Of a stretch of DNA of 53,138 bases, positions 34,301 through 42,094 are shown piece after piece (within the stretch, counting starts at the first letter, position 1; every line of letters starts with the position of its first letter). The position numbers and the translations under genes were made by a program. The notes beneath the pieces are model-generated. The model saw only the letters and a program-made list of their open reading frames with translations, was not told the origin of the DNA and made no database searches. The stretch is from the NCBI GenBank assembly GCA_007127105.1, contig SLAA01000073.1, forward strand, positions 1-53,138, read 5' to 3'. This DNA comes from Spirochaetales bacterium (GTDB lineage Bacteria; Spirochaetota; Spirochaetia; DSM-27196; SLAA01).

Positions 34301-35029
34301 TTAGAGGTAGTATACCAGGGTTAATACGCCGTTTGCCACAATCAACAGCGTAAATCCAACGCCAATTGAGCGAATAGTGTTCTGCGGAATTTCGGTAGAT
34401 GCACGTTCCACACGGAAGCCGTAGAACGTGGATACCGTCGCAATGAGAGCGCCAAAGATCATGCTTTTCAGCATTGTCGAGGCAACATCGGCCCCTGAAA
34501 TGGCCTCAAACAAACCAGCCGCATACTGGCTGAACGGCAGCGGCTGAAACAGCTGGGCAATGAAAAACGAGCCCAACAGTCCAAACACGTTGAAGTAGAC
34601 ATTGAGCAACATCATGGACAGTGTGACTCCGAGAAAGCGAGGTACCACCAGATAGGAGATGGGGTTGATGCCGGTGGCGATGAAGGCTTCTATCTCCCGG
34701 TTAATGACCATGTTGCCAATCTCGGTAGTGATCGCCGTACCCGAGCGCGCAAAGACGATGAAGGCGGCCAAAATGGGGCCAAGCTCGCGGGTAATCACAA
34801 TGACCAGGATTGTGTAAATGAGTTGCCCCTGACCAAACTGCGGCAGTAGCGACAAACCCTGTATTACAATGATTCCGCCGAGGCCCAGCGCAATGACCGC
34901 AATGACCGGGAGCGCCTCAAACCCGGTGAAGAGCATCTGCATGGTGAGCACACGCAGGCCACTTCTGCGTCGAAGGAAAAAGCCGGGAATTTCTCGAAGA
35001 ATTTCAAAGAAATACCCAACTGCATACAA
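34301..35029 (-). CDS. mlaE: MlaE-type ABC permease
   Basis: 242 residues from the TTG at 35029. Membrane segments and MlaE motifs are clear: LGLGGIIVIQGLSLLPQFGQG, VIVITRELGPILAAFIVFARSG, TEIGNMVINREIEAFIATGI and FYGFRVERASTEIP. The start is doubtful. The same frame is open upstream to a stop at about 35114 and reads VGIVEKLGAGTLRRLAAV, typical of MlaE N-termini. The only Shine-Dalgarno (AAAGGAG) lies before a CTG at 35098 or an ATC at 35104, so translation may begin there on a rare start codon, giving ~265 residues. First gene of the seven-gene envelope operon. Confidence 0.92.
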   Translation of the reverse strand: MYAVGYFFEILREIPGFFLRRRSGLRVLTMQMLFTGFEALPVIAVIALGLGGIIVIQGLSLLPQFGQGQLIYTILVIVITRELGPILAAFIVFARSGTAITTEIGNMVINREIEAFIATGINPISYLVVPRFLGVTLSMMLLNVYFNVFGLLGSFFIAQLFQPLPFSQYAAGLFEAISGADVASTMLKSMIFGALIATVSTFYGFRVERASTEIPQNTIRSIGVGFTLLIVANGVLTLVYYL

Positions 35030-35188
35030 TACCGCAGCAAGGCGTCGTAGTGTTCCGGCTCCGAGTTTTTCTACTATTCCGACCTTCTGTGCCGACAGCG
35101 TGATAAGGCAACTCCTTTACATGTACGTATTCTATGCGGCAACACCGGCGATAACAAGTCGTAAATGCGGCGGTTAGCGAGGCAGAGC

Positions 35189-36016
35189 CTAACTAAGCAA
35201 ACCTTCCAGAAATCGATCCTCAATCTCGCTGTTCTGGGCCGTCCTGCCGAGACGTCGATCTGGCCTTTGAAAGCCGTGAAAGTCGCTGCCCGCGGAGACC
35301 AGGAGTCCATGGCGCTCGGCAAGTTTTTCCAGGCGGCGGCACTCCTCAAGCGTTGCATTGGAGTGATACGCCTCAATGCCGTCTAGTCCCAGCTCTTTCC
35401 ACTCGGCAAACTTGGTGTCCAGCTTCGTGAAGGTCATTTGCAGGGACAGCGGATGCGCGATGTATGCTTTGCCACCGCCCCGATGGATAATTCGCAAGGC
35501 CTCCGAGAGCGCAATGCTCTCCCGCCGCTTGTAGAAGCGCTTTCCATTGCCTATGTATCGTTCAAAGGCCTTTTGTTCGCTTGGCGCCACCCCCTTTTGC
35601 ACCAGATAGCGAGCGAAATGTGGCCGGCCTACATTCGTTCCACCAGCAATTTGAATGAGTTCGTCATACGAACACTCAATTCCGGCCTCTCGTATAGCGG
35701 CTACCATTTGAAGGTTTCTGCTGGTGCGGTTCTCGCGGATCACTGTCAGCGCACTGGCAAGTTCGGGTGACCCCGGCTTAAGATTAAGGCCGAGAAGGTG
35801 AAATGAACCGTGGGTATACCCAATATCAAGCTCAACACCGGGAAAAAACTGCAAACCCTGGCGAGTTGCCTCGGCTGCTGCTTCCGGTACACCGGCTATG
35901 GTGTCGTGATCGGTAAGAGCGATGGCGACTAACCCGACGCGGGCAGCCTCCTGTATGAGCTCGGTCGGGCTGAGCGTGCCGTCGGATGCGGTTGAATGGG
36001 TATGTAGATCGATCAT
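35189..36016 (-). CDS. PHP-domain phosphoesterase (RNase AM / TrpH-like)
   Basis: 275 residues starting at MIDLHTHS, the usual beginning of the family; a longer GTG-initiated version to 36100 is possible. Metal-binding motifs of the PHP fold appear in order: DLHTHSTASDG, ALTDHDT, FFPGVELDI, VGRPHFARYL, AYIAHPLSL and SAGSDFHGFQRP. The family hydrolyses 3',5'-nucleoside bisphosphates or RNA 5' ends (YciV/RNase AM). A candidate promoter, TTGACC with a 19-base spacer and TGCTAA, lies just before the shorter start. It is transcribed separately from mlaE and convergent with nothing nearby. Confidence 0.88.
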   Translation of the reverse strand: MIDLHTHSTASDGTLSPTELIQEAARVGLVAIALTDHDTIAGVPEAAAEATRQGLQFFPGVELDIGYTHGSFHLLGLNLKPGSPELASALTVIRENRTSRNLQMVAAIREAGIECSYDELIQIAGGTNVGRPHFARYLVQKGVAPSEQKAFERYIGNGKRFYKRRESIALSEALRIIHRGGGKAYIAHPLSLQMTFTKLDTKFAEWKELGLDGIEAYHSNATLEECRRLEKLAERHGLLVSAGSDFHGFQRPDRRLGRTAQNSEIEDRFLEGLLS

Positions 36017-36165
36017 GAGGTCTTTAGCATCCGACAATGAGGCGTCTCGGTCAAGCCTCCAGAAAAATGTCGCGGCGGTGCGCCCTTGACCTGAATTCAC
36101 ACGCTTTTGGTTCCGTTTCTGCGGGAGACTGCCGATACTTGTATGTGAGGCGAGGTCTCCTTACC

Positions 36166-36194
36166 TTGATCTTCGCTTGTGAGTAGTTTAGAGT
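36166..36194 (+). promoter_or_regulatory. Promoter of the cyclic-nucleotide-binding gene pair
   Basis: TTGATC at 36166-36171, a 17-base spacer and TAGAGT at 36189-36194, 22 bases before the GTG start at 36217 and its AGAGGAG. Confidence 0.55.
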
Positions 36195-36216
36195 TCAGCA
36201 CAAGAGGAGCACAAAA

Positions 36217-37263
36217 GTGCCGAAGGCGAGCACCTACAAAGCTAACAGCGTCATTTATTTTCAAGGCGATGTTGGAGATAAGATCTATATCCTGCAGTCC
36301 GGTACGGTGAGCTTAAACTCCAACGACATCGAAACCGGTGAGGAAATTCACGATCACATTAAAACCGGTGAGTTCTTTGGTGTTAAGTCCGCCCTGGGCA
36401 AGTATCCTCGTGAAGAAAACGCCGTAGTTCTTACCGACGCGGCGGTTGTTGTCTTCTCGGTTCCGGAGTTTGAGCAACTGGCGCTCAGCAATACGCGTAT
36501 TGTCATGAAAATGCTCAAGGTGTTCTCTAATCAGCTCCGCCGCTTGCATACGAAGGTGAGTGGCCTTATGCAGGGTGGTGCGCAGAGCAACCCAGAGGAT
36601 GGGCTATTCCGCATAGGTGAGTACTACATGCGGAAAAAGCAGTACGCACAGGCGGTGTACGCCTTTAACAAGTACCTGACCTACTATCCTTCGGGACGGC
36701 ACCAGGCCGAGGCAGCCCGCCATGCCGAGACCGCTGAGCAGTTTGCCCAGAAGTATGGATCCGGAAAGGGGCCAGCTGCCCCAGGGTTCCAAGGTGGGTC
36801 TCATGGGAATGGTGAGGCTGACGGTGGCCGCGCTGGCGGTGGAGCTACCGGCGGCGGTGGTGGTGGTGGCCAGAACCTTTCGGACTCGGCCAAGGCATAC
36901 TACGAAGCAGTCTCAAGTTTCAGTCGCGAGGAGTTTGCCAAGGCCCTTGAGCAGTTCAAACAGGTAGCTGCATCTGGTGGTGACGAAGAGTATGTGCTCA
37001 AGTCAACCTTTGAGATTGGGCGCTGTCTGTTTGGACTTGAACGCTATGACGCGGTGATTAAGCATTACACCGGCCTTATTCAGAAATTCCCCAAACTGCC
37101 GGATCTCAACGAGGCGCTGTTCTATTTGGGGCGTGCCTACCAGGAGTCCGGCGATACGGCTCGTGCCGCTTCTTTTTTCAAGAAGATCCTCTCGATGGAG
37201 GATGTCGATGAAGGCCTGCGACGAAAGGTAAACAAGGCCGTGCGCGCGTTGGAGGGCAACTAA
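36217..37263 (+). CDS. Cyclic-nucleotide-binding-domain protein with TPRs
   Basis: 348 residues. Residues ~1-110 form a cNMP-binding beta-roll (VIYFQGDVGDKIYILQSGTVS, GEFFGVKSALGKYPREENAVV). The phosphate-binding cassette is atypical: the usual FGE-x-AL and R-(S/T)-A become FGV and REE, so cyclic nucleotide binding is doubtful. A TPR (YMRKKQYAQAVYAFNKYL), a Gly-rich linker with seven consecutive Gly near residue 213, and two or more further TPRs follow. There is no DNA-binding domain. GTG start at 36217 after AGAGGAG. It is followed three bases later by a Crp-like regulator, an arrangement I recall from Treponema (TP0261/TP0262 type pairs). A role as regulator partner is inference. Confidence 0.82.
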   Translation: MPKASTYKANSVIYFQGDVGDKIYILQSGTVSLNSNDIETGEEIHDHIKTGEFFGVKSALGKYPREENAVVLTDAAVVVFSVPEFEQLALSNTRIVMKMLKVFSNQLRRLHTKVSGLMQGGAQSNPEDGLFRIGEYYMRKKQYAQAVYAFNKYLTYYPSGRHQAEAARHAETAEQFAQKYGSGKGPAAPGFQGGSHGNGEADGGRAGGGATGGGGGGGQNLSDSAKAYYEAVSSFSREEFAKALEQFKQVAASGGDEEYVLKSTFEIGRCLFGLERYDAVIKHYTGLIQKFPKLPDLNEALFYLGRAYQESGDTARAASFFKKILSMEDVDEGLRRKVNKAVRALEGN

Positions 37264-37266
37264 GCC

Positions 37267-37905
37267 ATGGACATGAATCTTGCTGCCTTTGAACGCTTTG
37301 CAGTGCACTTTCAGAAAGGAGATCTACTCTTCTGTGAGTACGAACCGGGCGACGCCTTCTACCTTATACAAAAAGGGCGCGTACAGATCTCAAAGATCAT
37401 GGGCGATATAGAAAAAACTATTGATATTCTTCAGCCGGGCGAAATTTTTGGAGAGATGGCCATTCTTGAGGAAGCTCCGCGCTCGGCGAACGCTGTGGCA
37501 TTAGATGACGTTAAGGTGCTTGAGTTTAACAGGGCCAACTTTGAGGTTCTCATGCGCGGCAACCCACAAATTGCGCTTAAACTTCTCAAGCTGTTTACCA
37601 AGCGCATTTATGACCAACGTCGTCGGTTCATGATCCTGACCTTGGACGATGTCCACGCGAAGGTTGCGGACGTGTTCTTGATGATTGACGAGTCTCAACC
37701 TTCCAAGGATGTTGGTACCGGACAGCGTGTGTTTTACACCACTCCCGACGACATTGGTCATTGGGCCGGGATTTCCCCCGAGAAGAGCCGTGAGGTTCTG
37801 CAGCACTTTGTGAGTCAACGGCGGGTAGAAATCTACCAGGACCGCATTGTGGTGCGCAATATTAATGACTTTGCGCGCTTTGTTAACTCACGGCGTAAAC
37901 GCTAA
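37267..37905 (+). CDS. Crp/Fnr-family transcriptional regulator
   Basis: 212 residues. The N-terminal beta-roll has a good cyclic-nucleotide phosphate-binding cassette, GEIFGEMAILEEAPRSANAVAL, with the Glu and Arg expected for cAMP-type ligands. A dimerisation helix (ALKLLKLFTKRIYDQRRRF) leads to a winged helix whose recognition helix is in IGHWAGISPEKSREVLQHF, then the wing VEIYQDRIVVRN. No Cys cluster for an Fnr-type iron-sulfur centre is present. It resembles the Crp homologue of treponemes. It lies three bases after the CNBD-TPR gene, probably co-transcribed, and convergent with the HU-fusion gene. Confidence 0.9.
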   Translation: MDMNLAAFERFAVHFQKGDLLFCEYEPGDAFYLIQKGRVQISKIMGDIEKTIDILQPGEIFGEMAILEEAPRSANAVALDDVKVLEFNRANFEVLMRGNPQIALKLLKLFTKRIYDQRRRFMILTLDDVHAKVADVFLMIDESQPSKDVGTGQRVFYTTPDDIGHWAGISPEKSREVLQHFVSQRRVEIYQDRIVVRNINDFARFVNSRRKR

Positions 37906-37910
37906 TAATG

Positions 37911-38819
37911 CTATTTACCGGTGTCCGGTTGGATCCGTTCCACCGGCACGAGCGATGCCCGTTCTCGTAGACGTGAAGCGGCCTTGAAGCGCGGAACCGC
38001 TTGCTCTGGCTTTGCGGGAATGAGCAGCTCCTCACCGGTGGCCGGGTTGCGTCCCACACGCGCTTTCTGCGCGGGACGAACATGCAGTTCCACCGTACCA
38101 AGGAGCCCCAGCGACACACGTTCACCAATCATAAGCCCGGTCTCAATTGTCATGAGGTAGTCGTCGATAATCGATTTCGTCTGCGCCTGCGTTGTTTCGT
38201 TGCGGGCAGCTACATACTGCACAATGGAACGCAGCGTGAAACGGTCGGGAGCCGCCTCCGGGCTGGTTGTGAGTGTGCGGTTTGCGTGCACGAAGCTATT
38301 GGTCAGAAAGATTGAGGCCTGTCGCAGCCGTTCAATCTGGTCAGGTGCCTTCACCCCTTCAGGAAAAGACGCAATGAAGAGAATCTCGGAGCTTTGCTTA
38401 ATGGGCGCATCCGAAAATACCGCGACGCTGTCTTTCTGCAGGTCGCCTGCGAGCTGAACCGAGTCGGCGGCTGTGAGCTCGGGCACGTCGGTACGCAGTG
38501 CGATACTGGCATACTCAAAGCTGCGTGTTGGTGGGTGTTCCGGGCTGTTTGCGGCTGCGCGGCCGAGATCGACCGGACCCAAGACAATGAGCGAACCGGA
38601 ATAGGTTAGGACTAAGGCTCCGCGGGGATCTGCCTGGGAGAAAAGCTCCTCTCGAGTCATGTGCAGGGACTCAATTTGCTCGTTGAAAAGGTGTGTCTTT
38701 TCTAACCAGTTCTCTACCACTACCGGAAGGGCTTCTTCTGCCGAGCCAATGTCCGTTTGCTGAGCGACCGACTCCAGGTGCCGTTGTATTCTTTCCGGTA
38801 GTTGTTCAAACTGTTCCAC
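37911..38819 (-). CDS. HU/IHF-type DNA-binding domain fused to an unnamed N-terminal domain
   Basis: 302 residues from the GTG at 38819, which follows AGGAGG by five bases; a longer version from 38894 lacks a good ribosome site. Residues ~1-183 are an unnamed domain shared with the divergent 38896 gene: LPERIQRHLE, VVENWLEKTHLFNEQ, GALVLTYSGSLIVLGP, and the KDSVAVFSDAPIKQSSEILF stretch. Residues ~192-285 are HU-like: FTLRSIVQYVAARNETTQAQ, GERVSLGLLGTVELHVRPAQ, RVGRNPATGEELLIPAKP and VPRFKAA, including the HU Arg-Asn-Pro signature on the DNA-binding arm. It is likely a nucleoid-type DNA binder controlled by its N-terminal domain. No known function. Confidence 0.82.
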   Translation of the reverse strand: MEQFEQLPERIQRHLESVAQQTDIGSAEEALPVVVENWLEKTHLFNEQIESLHMTREELFSQADPRGALVLTYSGSLIVLGPVDLGRAAANSPEHPPTRSFEYASIALRTDVPELTAADSVQLAGDLQKDSVAVFSDAPIKQSSEILFIASFPEGVKAPDQIERLRQASIFLTNSFVHANRTLTTSPEAAPDRFTLRSIVQYVAARNETTQAQTKSIIDDYLMTIETGLMIGERVSLGLLGTVELHVRPAQKARVGRNPATGEELLIPAKPEQAVPRFKAASRLRERASLVPVERIQPDTGK

Positions 38820-38895
38820 AATATCCTCCTCAGAACTGGAATTCCCTTCCGAACCGTGCAATGCTCTAACTATATCACATTCTGGAGGAGTCACC

Positions 38896-39426
38896 GTGGG
38901 AGAGTATTTAGATCAAATTCCTGAGAAGATTCAGGCTCACATTCGACGGATTACGGCGAGCTCCGGTTTGCCTGATACCGAGGAGTCGGTAGAGCAAATT
39001 GCAGAGGGCTGGCTCGAGAAGAAGGCATTGTTTGAACAGCGGATGGCCGAGAACGGCATGAACGAGGTTATGCTGCTTGACGGTGACGATGCTCACGGAG
39101 CATTGATTTTCACCTATTCTGGATCACTGCTCACTATTGGTCCCGCCTTCGACACAGGTCGCACCATAGAGTACACCTCAATAGGCCTGAGGCAGGACGT
39201 GCCTGACAGCGCAGTGGCGAACGAGAGTTCTCCCCAGGGAGACATCTTGGTAGATAGCGTCGCGGAGTTTACCAATGGCCCGGTTGAGAAAAGCTCACCG
39301 GTATTAGCAATTGCCGTAGTGGGAGAAGACTTGGAGCCGGAGGAGGAGCAGGATCTGCTGAGTGAAGTGACTCAGGTTCTGACTGAAGACTTCGTAGAGG
39401 TGAACAAGACAATTGTGCAGTCCTGA
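38896..39426 (+). CDS. Unnamed-domain protein, paralogue of the HU-fusion N-terminus
   Basis: 176 residues, GTG start with GGAGG seven bases upstream. It aligns along its whole length with the N-terminal domain of the divergent HU fusion: IPEKIQAHIRRITASSG, IAEGWLEKKALFEQRM, GALIFTYSGSLLTIGPAFDTGR, YTSIGLRQDVPDS, DSVAEFTNGPVEKSSPVLAIA and LTEDFVEVNKTI. It has no DNA-binding domain, signal peptide or membrane segment, and is strongly acidic. It could pair with, or titrate, the HU-fusion protein through the shared domain (inference). First gene of a four-gene operon; its stop shares one base with the phosphatase start. Confidence 0.78.
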   Translation: MGEYLDQIPEKIQAHIRRITASSGLPDTEESVEQIAEGWLEKKALFEQRMAENGMNEVMLLDGDDAHGALIFTYSGSLLTIGPAFDTGRTIEYTSIGLRQDVPDSAVANESSPQGDILVDSVAEFTNGPVEKSSPVLAIAVVGEDLEPEEEQDLLSEVTQVLTEDFVEVNKTIVQS

Positions 39427-40463
39427 TGGGTAACCGCGAGGAGCTGATACACGCTCTACGTTACCTGTCGGAACGCAACAAGCCACCGTCGGCGCAGGAA
39501 ACAGCCGCCATGTTTGAGGCTGTCTGCAGGGTCTTGGATGCAGAAGAAGCCCACCTGCGTCCGCCTGACTCAAGCGGACTCCCAGGTGGGGTGGTAAATC
39601 TCCGACCGGAACTGCCTCTTGTAGCTCTCCCCGATATACATGGACGACTGGAGTTCATTCTTGCGGCGCTGTCTGCATCGTATCCGGACCACGGAGTACA
39701 GGAGCCGCTACTCTATGCTTTGGACTCCGGTCGCGCGCAGCTGCTCTTCGTTGGTGACTTCGTGCACGCCGAATCCCGAGCACGTGAGCGGTGGATGCGT
39801 GCCTTTGAGGAGTTCAGCGGCGGCTTCAAGAAGCATGCCGCCATGGATCAGGAAATGAACGAGAGCCTTGGGGTGCTGCAGGCCTTTGCCCTGCTCAAAC
39901 AGGCCTACCCCGAAATCGTTCATGGACTCAAGGGTAACCACGAAAACATTAGCAATGAAGAGGGTGAGGGGAATCACTCGTTCGGTAAGTTTGTGCTTGA
40001 AGGAGCTATGGTGCTTGAGTACATGGAACGCTTCTACTCCGGGGCGCCATTTGAGGCCGTGTACCGGCTGGAGAAGTCTTTGCCGCTCCTTGCTGTGGGT
40101 TCGTCCTATCTTGTAAGTCATGCCGAACCTGCTCGGTTCTTTGAGCGGGACGAGGTTATTGAGTACCGAAGCTCCCCAGAAGTGGTAGAGGGCTTGACCT
40201 GGACCGACAACGACCAGGCCGAGACTGGCGCTGTATACGCCATGCTGAAACACTATTTGCGGTACAGCGAGCCGGACGAGGCTGTCTATCTGGGGGGACA
40301 CCGGCCCGTTGAAGGCCTGTATGCTGTTCGTGCGGAAGGACGCTATGTTCAGTTTCACCATCCCGCGCGGTATGTTGTCGCGCTGCCCCCGGTGAATAGG
40401 CTGTTTGACCCCAAGCGGGATGTGCTCGAACTCCAGGTGAATAGGACACTCTTTGATGGCTAA
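39426..40463 (+). CDS. PPP-like metallophosphoesterase (candidate protein phosphatase)
   Basis: 345 residues. Calcineurin-fold motifs in order: LPDIHGR (Asp70, His72), LLFVGDFVH (Asp111), LKGNHE (Asn171-His172), YLVSHAEPARF, and YLGGHRP. The spacing and GNHE resemble PPP-family phosphatases, although GDxHG is PDIHG and GDxVDRG is GDFVHAES. The first ~60 residues are a helical extension. No signal peptide. It overlaps the following Ser/Thr kinase gene by eight bases, a strong hint that it reverses that kinase's action. A nucleotide- or lipid-directed activity cannot be excluded. Confidence 0.85.
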   Translation: MGNREELIHALRYLSERNKPPSAQETAAMFEAVCRVLDAEEAHLRPPDSSGLPGGVVNLRPELPLVALPDIHGRLEFILAALSASYPDHGVQEPLLYALDSGRAQLLFVGDFVHAESRARERWMRAFEEFSGGFKKHAAMDQEMNESLGVLQAFALLKQAYPEIVHGLKGNHENISNEEGEGNHSFGKFVLEGAMVLEYMERFYSGAPFEAVYRLEKSLPLLAVGSSYLVSHAEPARFFERDEVIEYRSSPEVVEGLTWTDNDQAETGAVYAMLKHYLRYSEPDEAVYLGGHRPVEGLYAVRAEGRYVQFHHPARYVVALPPVNRLFDPKRDVLELQVNRTLFDG

Positions 40464-42084
40464 GATGGTCGAGTCTATTGGCAAGTACCGGGTACTCAAA
40501 CAGCTGGCCCAGGGCGGCATGGGTGCGGTCTATACTGCGCTGCACCCAACACTTGATCGCACCGTTATCATAAAAAAATTGACCATGCGCGGCAGTGCAG
40601 ATATTCGTGAGCGATTCCGGCGCGAGGCGCAGATCATGATGGATCTGCGGAATGACGCAATAGTCGATGTCTACGACCACTTCCGCGAAGGCTCGTCCTA
40701 CTACATCGTCCTTGAGTACGTTGACGGAGTTTCACTTGAGACTCTCATTCAGAAGCGACGTTACCTTCCCAGTTCCATGGCCCTGCTCATTCTGCGAGAG
40801 GTCTGCCGTGGCCTGGCATATGCCCACGAACGGGGAGTGGTGCACCGCGACATTAAACCCGCCAATATTCTGATATCGAACGAGGGCGAGGTGAAGCTGG
40901 TCGATTTTGGGATTGCGACCATTCACGGGGGTGAGGCGCCATCCGAGCTTACCCGCGAGGGTATGACCCTTGGGACGCCAAGTTACATGGCCCCGGAGCA
41001 GTTCCACAACACCCGAGCGGTTGACCACCGGGCGGACATCTATTCCGTTGGTGTTGTGTTGTATGAAATGGTTACCGGCAAAAGACCGTATCCGTCCTCG
41101 TTTTCGGCCGAGGTCGTTGCCAGGATTCAGAAAGGACGATATCTGCGGCCGCGGCGAGTGAATCCACAGGTGTCTGCATGTGCCGCCCGGCTGATTCGGC
41201 GGCTGCTCAAGCCACGGCCGGAACGGCGTATTTCCGATTTAGAACAGGTAATCCGACGCATTAACCGCCACTTGCGGCTGAAGCCTCATGGACGCGCCAC
41301 AGCTCAGATCAAGCGCTACCTGGCGGGTGAGGAGTCGGCTGGCAGAGTTCGTCGGAGCAAAGGCTTGGTGGCGGCGGTGGTGCTCCTGTGTACGCTTCCG
41401 CTTTTGATTGGGGTGGTCTGGGGCGTGGGCCAGGGCTACCACCGGGAGCTGTTTATGCCTGGAGAGTATGGGGCGCTGGATGCCTCGACTCGGGTGAGGA
41501 AACTTGGCAGAGATGTGCGTGATATACGGGTAACCGGACATCTCTTTATTGACGACAACGAGAGCATTCCTGCACTTCCCAATGGGCGGCTGCAGTTTGT
41601 GCATGCGCCGGAGCTCGAGACACAACAGTTCTATGTTTTTCGGGCTCCTCGTCAGCAGCTTCCGGCGGGAGCATATCGCCTGAAGGTGGAGACCGGTGGC
41701 TCGGTGTCGTGGCATTCTTTTGCTGTGCGCACACTTCGGGAGCGCAGCGACACACCATTTGTGATCCCTGGACGGCAGGAAGATGCGGAGCGCGTCACTG
41801 CCGAGTTTCTCGAGCTAGATGAGCTGCCTCTCGTGGTCGTTTTTGATATACACGACCGTGAGACCGGAGCTCGGCTCGGCGACCCAGTTGAAATTTCCGT
41901 ACATGTTGGCAATCGCTGGCGTGTATGGGACGAAGCGGTTGCAGCCGAGATGCGGAGCGGGAACACCTACCGCTTTCGGTTTGAGCATCCGGAATACAGC
42001 ACCCAGGAGTTTGGTCTGGCTATAGATCCGGAGCAAACTCGGTTACTGCTCAATGTTGGGCTGGCGTCAAGAACCGCGCGGTAA
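40456..42084 (+). CDS. Transmembrane Ser/Thr protein kinase (PknB-like)
   Basis: 542 residues from the ATG at 40456; an ATG at 40465 and a TTG at 40453 are alternatives. All catalytic landmarks are present: Gly loop AQGGMGAVY, Lys40 in VIIKKL, Glu57, VHRDIKPANIL with Asp132, DFG at 150-152, GTPSYMAPEQ, and DIYSVGVVLYEM. A membrane helix lies at ~302-323 (GLVAAVVLLCTLPLLIGVVW). The outer ~215 residues are beta-rich, with repeats like LPAGAYRLKVETGG and SGNTYRFRFEHPEYST that recall PEGA or carbohydrate-regulatory folds, not PASTA. It probably senses an envelope signal. It overlaps the phosphatase gene by eight bases and lies ten bases before the FHA-VWA gene. Confidence 0.93.
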   Translation: MAKMVESIGKYRVLKQLAQGGMGAVYTALHPTLDRTVIIKKLTMRGSADIRERFRREAQIMMDLRNDAIVDVYDHFREGSSYYIVLEYVDGVSLETLIQKRRYLPSSMALLILREVCRGLAYAHERGVVHRDIKPANILISNEGEVKLVDFGIATIHGGEAPSELTREGMTLGTPSYMAPEQFHNTRAVDHRADIYSVGVVLYEMVTGKRPYPSSFSAEVVARIQKGRYLRPRRVNPQVSACAARLIRRLLKPRPERRISDLEQVIRRINRHLRLKPHGRATAQIKRYLAGEESAGRVRRSKGLVAAVVLLCTLPLLIGVVWGVGQGYHRELFMPGEYGALDASTRVRKLGRDVRDIRVTGHLFIDDNESIPALPNGRLQFVHAPELETQQFYVFRAPRQQLPAGAYRLKVETGGSVSWHSFAVRTLRERSDTPFVIPGRQEDAERVTAEFLELDELPLVVVFDIHDRETGARLGDPVEISVHVGNRWRVWDEAVAAEMRSGNTYRFRFEHPEYSTQEFGLAIDPEQTRLLLNVGLASRTAR

Positions 42085-42094
42085 GGAGTAGAAC

